From Ideonella aquatica (lineage in GTDB: Bacteria > Pseudomonadota > Gammaproteobacteria > Burkholderiales > Burkholderiaceae_C), in assembly GCF_018069755.1 (NCBI RefSeq), contig NZ_JAGQDE010000003.1, positions 62,001 to 126,000 on the forward strand: a DNA stretch of 64,000 nucleotides. The letters run 5' to 3'. Positions 60,098 to 64,000 of the stretch are shown in pieces. The number at the start of each line of letters is the position of its first letter. Positions within the stretch are counted from its first letter, which is position 1. Under the pieces are notes generated by a model, which saw only the letters and a program-made list of their open reading frames with translations, made no database searches and had not been told where the DNA came from. The translations under genes and the position numbers were made by a program.

Positions 60098-60967
60098 TCA
60101 CCGGTCGTCGAACAGCGCCCGGTCCCAGGCCTTGACCGGCAGACGCTGCTCGCCCAGACCGCTGATGCCCAGGCGCATCTCGTCGCCGGGCTGCAGAAAA
60201 CGCGGCACCGGCTTCATGCCCATGCCCACGCCCGGCGGCGTGCCGGTGGCGATCAGGTCGCCGGGATGCAGCGTGCAGTAGCGGCTGATCGTGCTGATCA
60301 GCGCCGCCACACCGAACACCATGGTGCGGGTGTTGCCGGTCTGCATGCGCTGGCCATTGACGTCCAGCCACAGGTCCAGCGCCTGCGGGTCGGGCACCTC
60401 GTCGGCGGTCACCAGCCAGGGGCCGACCGGGCCGAAGGTGTCGCAGCCCTTGCCCTTGTCCCAGGTGCCGCCGCGCTCCAGTTGGAAGCTGCGCTCCGAG
60501 ACATCGTTGACCACGCAGTAGCCGGCCACATGGGCCAGCGCCTCGTCGGGCTCAATGCAGCGCGCGGTGCGGCCGATCACCACGCCCAGTTCCACCTCCC
60601 AATCGCCCTTGGTGGCGCCCTGGGGCAGCACCACGCTGTCCTGGGCGCCCACCAGGCTGCTGAGCTGCTTGGTGAACAGGATGGGCTCGGTGGGCAGGGC
60701 CATGCCGGCCTCGGCGGCGTGGTCGGCGTAGTTCAAGCCCACGCACAGAAACTTGCGGCAACCGCGCCAGGGCAGGCCGGGGCGCAGGCCCTCGGGCAGC
60801 AGCGGCAGGGCGGCCGGATCCACCGCCCGCAGCGCGGCCAGGCCCTCGGGCGACAGGGTGCGCGGCGTGATGTCGCGCAGCAGGCCGCTCAGATCGCGGG
60901 GGCGGCCGTCGGCATCCAGCAGGGCGGGGCGTTCCTGGCCGCGGGGGCCAAGGCGAAGCAGTTTCAT
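60098..60967 (-). CDS. Fumarylacetoacetate hydrolase-family enzyme
   Basis: The 289-residue protein has KFLCVGLNYADHAAEAGMALPTEPILFTK, GDWEVELGVVIG, HVAGYCVVNDVSERSFQLERGGTWDKGKGCDTFGPVGPWLVT and LHPGDLIATGTPPGVGMG, covering the metal-binding Glu/Asp residues. Family members cleave or isomerise acylpyruvates and 2-hydroxyhepta-dienedioates in aromatic breakdown, or act as 2,4-diketo-3-deoxy sugar acid hydrolases. The precise substrate is open. It is transcribed divergently from the Crp/Fnr regulator gene and is a likely target of that regulator. Confidence 0.93.
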   Translation of the reverse strand: MKLLRLGPRGQERPALLDADGRPRDLSGLLRDITPRTLSPEGLAALRAVDPAALPLLPEGLRPGLPWRGCRKFLCVGLNYADHAAEAGMALPTEPILFTKQLSSLVGAQDSVVLPQGATKGDWEVELGVVIGRTARCIEPDEALAHVAGYCVVNDVSERSFQLERGGTWDKGKGCDTFGPVGPWLVTADEVPDPQALDLWLDVNGQRMQTGNTRTMVFGVAALISTISRYCTLHPGDLIATGTPPGVGMGMKPVPRFLQPGDEMRLGISGLGEQRLPVKAWDRALFDDR

Positions 60968-61019
60968 GGGCGGGGATCGGTCAGGGGCGGGGACGGGTGA
61001 TGGTACGCGGCATCGCGAT

Positions 61020-61084
61020 TTGAGCCAGATCGCATACCTCGTGCGGTAGGACCGTTTGCGGGGATTCGGCTTGATCTGGCGCAA
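61020..61084. promoter_or_regulatory. Pair of opposed Crp/Fnr-type half-palindromic sites
   Basis: Site A (61020-61033) read on the minus strand is GCGATCTGGCTCAA, and site B (61071-61084) read on the plus strand is TTGATCTGGCGCAA; they match at 11 of 14 positions. Both resemble the FNR-type TTGAT-N4-ATCAA on the left half. They lie between the divergent FAH-family and Crp/Fnr genes, one nearer to each. Confidence 0.5.
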
Positions 61085-61150
61085 CACACGGGGGTGAATG
61101 CTCGCTGACATTCGACCGCAACCCAGTGACTGCAATGCCGCGAGAGCCGC

Positions 61151-61954
61151 ATGGACCAGCCTACCCTCAGCCCCCCCAGCCCCCCGACCGAACGCGCGCC
61201 CCTGACCCGGCTGCGGGCGTCCAGCCGCGTGGCTGCCGCCCCCGCGCCGCTTGGTCCGGGGATGTCCATGCTGCCGGACCCGCGCCAGTGGGGCCAGCTC
61301 TTCGGCGGTGCCGCCCTCGGCCATGCCGAGGCTGCTGCCTTGAACGAGGCCACCCGGCCGCGCCGCGTGCCGGCCGGCCTGTTGGTCTTCGCCCAGGGCG
61401 AGCGGGCCCGCGGCCTGCTGCTGGTGGTCGACGGCGACGTCGCCCTGGGCCTGCGCGGCAGTGACCTGGCGTTCCGCACCGAGCGCCACCTGCACGGTCC
61501 GGCCTGGCTGGACCTGAGCGCCGGTTGGCTGGGGGAAGCCCATGCGATCGACGGCCGGGCGATGACCAGCGCCACGATCGCCGAGATCTCGCGCGAAGCC
61601 ATGGGCGCCGTGCTTGAGCGCTTCCCGGTGCTGGCACGCCGTCTGGTGACCACGCTGGCGCGCGAGGTGCGGGCCCTGGCGGTCAATACCCACGACCTGA
61701 TGCACAAGGACGCGCCGGCCCGCCTGGCGGCCTGGCTCCATGAGCGCTGCCAGCCTGATCCGGTCCACCCGGAGCGGGCACTGATCCAGCTGCCGATGCG
61801 CAAGCGCGACATCGCCTCGCAACTGGCGATCACGCCGGAAACGCTCTCACGCCTGATGCGCAGCTTCACCAGCCAAGGTGTGCTGCAGGTGGCCGGCTAC
61901 ACCGTGCATGTGCTGGATCCGGCCGCGCTGGCGGCCATCGCCCGCTCGCACTGA
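61151..61954 (+). CDS. Crp/Fnr-family transcriptional regulator
   Basis: The 267-residue protein has a Pro/Ala-rich N-terminal extension of about 45 residues. A cyclic-nucleotide-binding-like beta-roll follows (PRRVPAGLLVFAQGERARGLLLVVDGDVALGLRG), then a dimer helix and a winged helix (LPMRKRDIASQLAITPETLSRLMRSFTSQGVLQVAGYTVHVLD). No Cys cluster for an iron-sulfur centre is present at the N-terminus, so it is not a classical oxygen-sensing FNR; it may respond to another ligand or redox cue. The two opposed sites upstream suggest autoregulation and control of the FAH-family gene. Confidence 0.92.
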   Translation: MDQPTLSPPSPPTERAPLTRLRASSRVAAAPAPLGPGMSMLPDPRQWGQLFGGAALGHAEAAALNEATRPRRVPAGLLVFAQGERARGLLLVVDGDVALGLRGSDLAFRTERHLHGPAWLDLSAGWLGEAHAIDGRAMTSATIAEISREAMGAVLERFPVLARRLVTTLAREVRALAVNTHDLMHKDAPARLAAWLHERCQPDPVHPERALIQLPMRKRDIASQLAITPETLSRLMRSFTSQGVLQVAGYTVHVLDPAALAAIARSH

Positions 61955-61976
61955 ACGACGGACGGGCCCGGGCGGC

Positions 61977-62765
61977 TCAGGTCAGCATCAGCTTCACCGC
62001 CACCGCACCCAGCACCACCGCGATCGCGTAGCGGATGAAGGCCAGCGGAGCGCGGGTGCTGATCAGCGAGCCGATCAGCACGCCCGGCACCGAACCGATC
62101 AGCAGGTTCAGCAGCAGCGTCCAGTTCACGTTGCCCAGCGCCAGGTGGCCCAGGCCGGCGATCAGCGCCAGCGGGATCGCATGGGCCAGATCGGTGCCCA
62201 CCAGCTTGGCGGCATTCAGGCGCAGCGGGTACAGGTAGACCAGCATCACCGTGCCCAGGGCGCCGGCGCCGATCGAGGTCAGCGTGACCATCACGCCCAG
62301 CACGATGCCGCCCAGCACGGTCAGCACCGGCTGCAGGTGCTTGAACTGGTCGGCGTTGCCCACGCGCAGCTTGCGGCCCAGGCCATGCAGCCAGTCCTTA
62401 GTCAGCATGCCCAGCGCGGTGATGATCAGCATGGTGGCGACCATGCTGATGATGAAGCCGTCCTTGACCCGCGAGGCCTCGGAGAAGTGCATCCAGGCCA
62501 GGGTCAGGGCGGCGGCGGGCAGACTGCCCAGCGCCAGCCGGCGCACCACCTGCCAATCGACCGTGCCGTGGCCGTGGTGCACGCCCACGCCGAACATCTT
62601 GGTGATCGACGCATAGAGCAGGTCGGTGCCGACCGCCGTGGTGGGTGCCACGCCGAACAGCATCACCAGGATCGGCGTCATCAGCGAGCCGCCCCCCACG
62701 CCAGTGACACCCACCATCGCACCGACCAACAGGCCGGCGAGTGCGGGCATGGATTCCAACTGCAT
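61977..62765 (-). CDS. TauE/SafE-family membrane exporter
   Basis: The 262-residue protein has about seven to eight membrane helices. It begins MPALAGLLVGAMVGVTGVGGGSLMTPILVMLFGVAPTTAVGTDLLYASITK (the two-fold repeat signature), with a second copy at LTSIGAGALGTVMLVYLYPLRLNAAKLVGTDLAHAIPLALIAG. The family exports sulfite, sulfoacetate or similar anions. A LysR-type palindrome lies 91 bases upstream. Confidence 0.92.
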   Translation of the reverse strand: MQLESMPALAGLLVGAMVGVTGVGGGSLMTPILVMLFGVAPTTAVGTDLLYASITKMFGVGVHHGHGTVDWQVVRRLALGSLPAAALTLAWMHFSEASRVKDGFIISMVATMLIITALGMLTKDWLHGLGRKLRVGNADQFKHLQPVLTVLGGIVLGVMVTLTSIGAGALGTVMLVYLYPLRLNAAKLVGTDLAHAIPLALIAGLGHLALGNVNWTLLLNLLIGSVPGVLIGSLISTRAPLAFIRYAIAVVLGAVAVKLMLT

Positions 62766-62855
62766 GGGCGCTCCGATATGAGAAAAACGATGAACAGCAT
62801 CGATTCTTCCAGCCGCCGCACAGCGATGGACCCCCTAAAACAATTTCTGACTAAA

Positions 62856-62876
62856 CTTATTCGCGGAACAAATAAG
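62856..62876. promoter_or_regulatory. A+T-rich palindrome, candidate LysR-type (CysB-like) operator
   Basis: CTTATT (62856-62861) and AATAAG (62871-62876) are perfect inverted arms with a 9-base spacer in an A+T-rich patch unusual for this genome. It precedes the TauE-type exporter gene. A CysB-like sulfur regulator would fit, but the identity is inference. Confidence 0.45.
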
Positions 62877-62880
62877 CAGT

Positions 62881-63720
62881 TCAGTCGGCGGCGTGCGGCC
62901 AGGCCGCCAGCAGCTGTGCCACCACCGCCACCGCGATCACGCCCGGCTCCTTGCCGGTGATGCCGGGCCAGCCGATCGGGCAGTGCATGGCGGCGATGCG
63001 CTCGGCCGGGATGCCGCGTTCGGCCAGCCGGTGCTCGAAGCGGGCGCGCTTGGTGGCCGAGCCGATCAGGCCGAACCAGCCGACATCGTCGCGCCGCAGG
63101 ATGGCCTGGGTCAGCGCCAGGTCCAGGTCGTGGCTGTGGGTCAGCACCAGGTAGGCGCTGCCGGGCGGCGCCTGCGCCACCTCGGCCTCGACCGGCTCGA
63201 CGCAGACCCGCTCGATGTGCGGTGGCAGCGGGCCCGGCGGGAATTCGGCCTCGCGCTCGTCGATCCACTGCACCCGGCAGGGGATCTGCGCCAGCAGCGC
63301 GATGATCGCCCGACCGACATGTCCGGCCCCGTAGAGCTGCAGGTGAAAGCGGGGCGCGTCCAGCGGCCAGTCGGCCAGCGCGGCGGCGTCCAGCGGCCGG
63401 AAGTGCAGCGTCAGCGCACCACCGCAGCACTGGCCCAGCGACGGACCCAGGGCCACCGGCCAGTCCCAGGCCGACGGGGCGCCGGCGGCCAGCCGCTCGC
63501 GCGCCTGGGCGATGGCCTGCCACTCCAGGTGACCGCCGCCGATCGTGCCGGCCACCTCGTCCAGGGCCACCAGCATGCGGGTGCCGCGCTCGCGCGGCAC
63601 AGAGCCGCGCGTCTCCCCCACCACCACCACCACCGCGGGCCTGCCGCGGCCCAGCCAATCGGCAGCCAGTGCGGCATCGGCCACCGGCAGGGCGGCGGGG
63701 GCAGGGTGGGGCGCGGTCAT
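62881..63720 (-). CDS. xdhC: Xanthine dehydrogenase accessory protein XdhC
   Basis: The 279-residue protein inserts the sulfurated molybdenum cofactor into xanthine dehydrogenase. It has the XdhC/CoxI N-terminal part (VVVVVGETRGSVPRERGTRMLV, GTIGGGHLEWQAI, GQCCGGALTLHF) and the Rossmann-like C-terminal part (QLYGAGHVGRAIIALLAQ, YLVLTHSHDLDLALTQAIL, FGLIGSATKRARF, CPIGWPGITGKEPGVIAVAVVAQLL). The next gene upstream is xdhB, 13 bases away, so they are one operon. Confidence 0.95.
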   Translation of the reverse strand: MTAPHPAPAALPVADAALAADWLGRGRPAVVVVVGETRGSVPRERGTRMLVALDEVAGTIGGGHLEWQAIAQARERLAAGAPSAWDWPVALGPSLGQCCGGALTLHFRPLDAAALADWPLDAPRFHLQLYGAGHVGRAIIALLAQIPCRVQWIDEREAEFPPGPLPPHIERVCVEPVEAEVAQAPPGSAYLVLTHSHDLDLALTQAILRRDDVGWFGLIGSATKRARFEHRLAERGIPAERIAAMHCPIGWPGITGKEPGVIAVAVVAQLLAAWPHAAD

Positions 63721-63733
63721 CGCCGCGATTGTC

Positions 63734-64000
63734 TCAGTCGCGCACCGCGTCGATGGCCCGCAACAGGGCCTCCGGCGTGGCCGGCGCCGTCAGCGGCGGC
63801 TGGCAGCCGGGTGCGCCGGTGGCGGCCACCGCATCCCGCAGCGCCAGCCAGACCGAGAAGGCCAGCAGCAGCGGCGGCTCGCCCACCGCCTTGCTGCGGT
63901 GGATGCTGTCGGCGACGTTGGCGTTCTCGAACAGCCGGGTGTGCAGCGCATCGGGCACGTCGTTGGCGGTGGGGACCTTGTAGGTCGACGGCGCGTGGGT
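63734..64000 (-). CDS. xdhB: Xanthine dehydrogenase molybdenum subunit XdhB, C-terminal end (runs off the window)
   Basis: This is the last 88 residues of the XdhB molybdopterin-binding subunit; the frame stays open to the right window edge, so the start and most of the protein lie outside. The visible part has STYKVPTANDVPDALHTRLFEN, HRSKAVGEPPLLLAFSVWLALRDAV and a final helix. The H-R-S-K-A-V-G-E-P-P segment is the conserved C-terminal motif near the active-site Glu. Xanthine dehydrogenase oxidises hypoxanthine and xanthine to urate, the same end product as the 8-oxoguanine deaminase encoded 8 kb away. Confidence 0.94.
   Translation of the reverse strand, partial: THAPSTYKVPTANDVPDALHTRLFENANVADSIHRSKAVGEPPLLLAFSVWLALRDAVAATGAPGCQPPLTAPATPEALLRAIDAVRD

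Noticed and set aside
1-64000. CRISPR arrays, rRNA genes, prophage modules
   Set aside because: No regularly spaced repeats, rRNA signatures or phage structural genes were seen anywhere in the window.

Overview
The window is about 64 kb of very G+C-rich bacterial DNA (a hand count of one 60-base line in the core gives 44/60 G+C). The ftsQ-ftsA-ftsZ order, a Bug-type solute receptor, TamA/TamB, KefF/KefC, XdhB/XdhC and two-component genes fit a betaproteobacterium of the order Burkholderiales, possibly near Rubrivivax, Leptothrix or Ideonella. The order is a fair inference; the genus is only a guess.

Layout. 1-3.1 kb is the end of the division (dcw) cluster, closed by a terminator after ftsZ. 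3.1-11.5 kb holds a sulfotransferase-like protein, a TonB-dependent receptor, an MFS transporter remnant, a PaiB-like protein, a soluble hybrid histidine kinase, a secreted protein and a NarL-type regulator with a perfect palindrome upstream. 11.5-21.6 kb is a lower-G+C island (31/60 in one counted line) lying against the 3' end of a tRNA-Arg(CCT) gene. All its genes point the same way: an Avs-like STAND NTPase with an N-terminal nuclease, a KTSC protein, a HerA ATPase, a SIR2 protein and a DUF2130 protein. This is an anti-phage defence island.

21.8-43 kb is housekeeping and signalling: a small membrane protein, a secreted YciI-like protein, the TamA/TamB outer-membrane assembly pair, a VWA protein and its probable MoxR ATPase separated by 4 kb, a diguanylate-cyclase-like protein with a degenerate active site, an S9 peptidase, an HD-GYP protein, signal peptidase I, an SPFH protein and an OmpR-type two-component pair. 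43-50.5 kb has a TMEM175-like channel and a three-gene unit: one large TonB-dependent receptor and two paralogous lipoproteins with repeated paired-cysteine modules and calcium-loop-like motifs. I recognise no described system in this unit, and it is the best candidate for something new outside the defence island.

50.5-64 kb contains a tightly overlapping operon (8-oxoguanine deaminase, membrane protein, KefF, KefC), a glycerate kinase, a GNAT protein, a probable structured RNA with its own terminator, a Bug receptor, an FAH-family enzyme, a Crp/Fnr regulator with two opposed binding-site-like motifs, a TauE-type exporter, and the XdhC and XdhB genes of purine breakdown. XdhB runs off the window.

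No CRISPR array, rRNA, integrase or intact insertion sequence was seen. Start codons were chosen by ribosome-binding site, overlap and family alignment from memory; no database search was possible.
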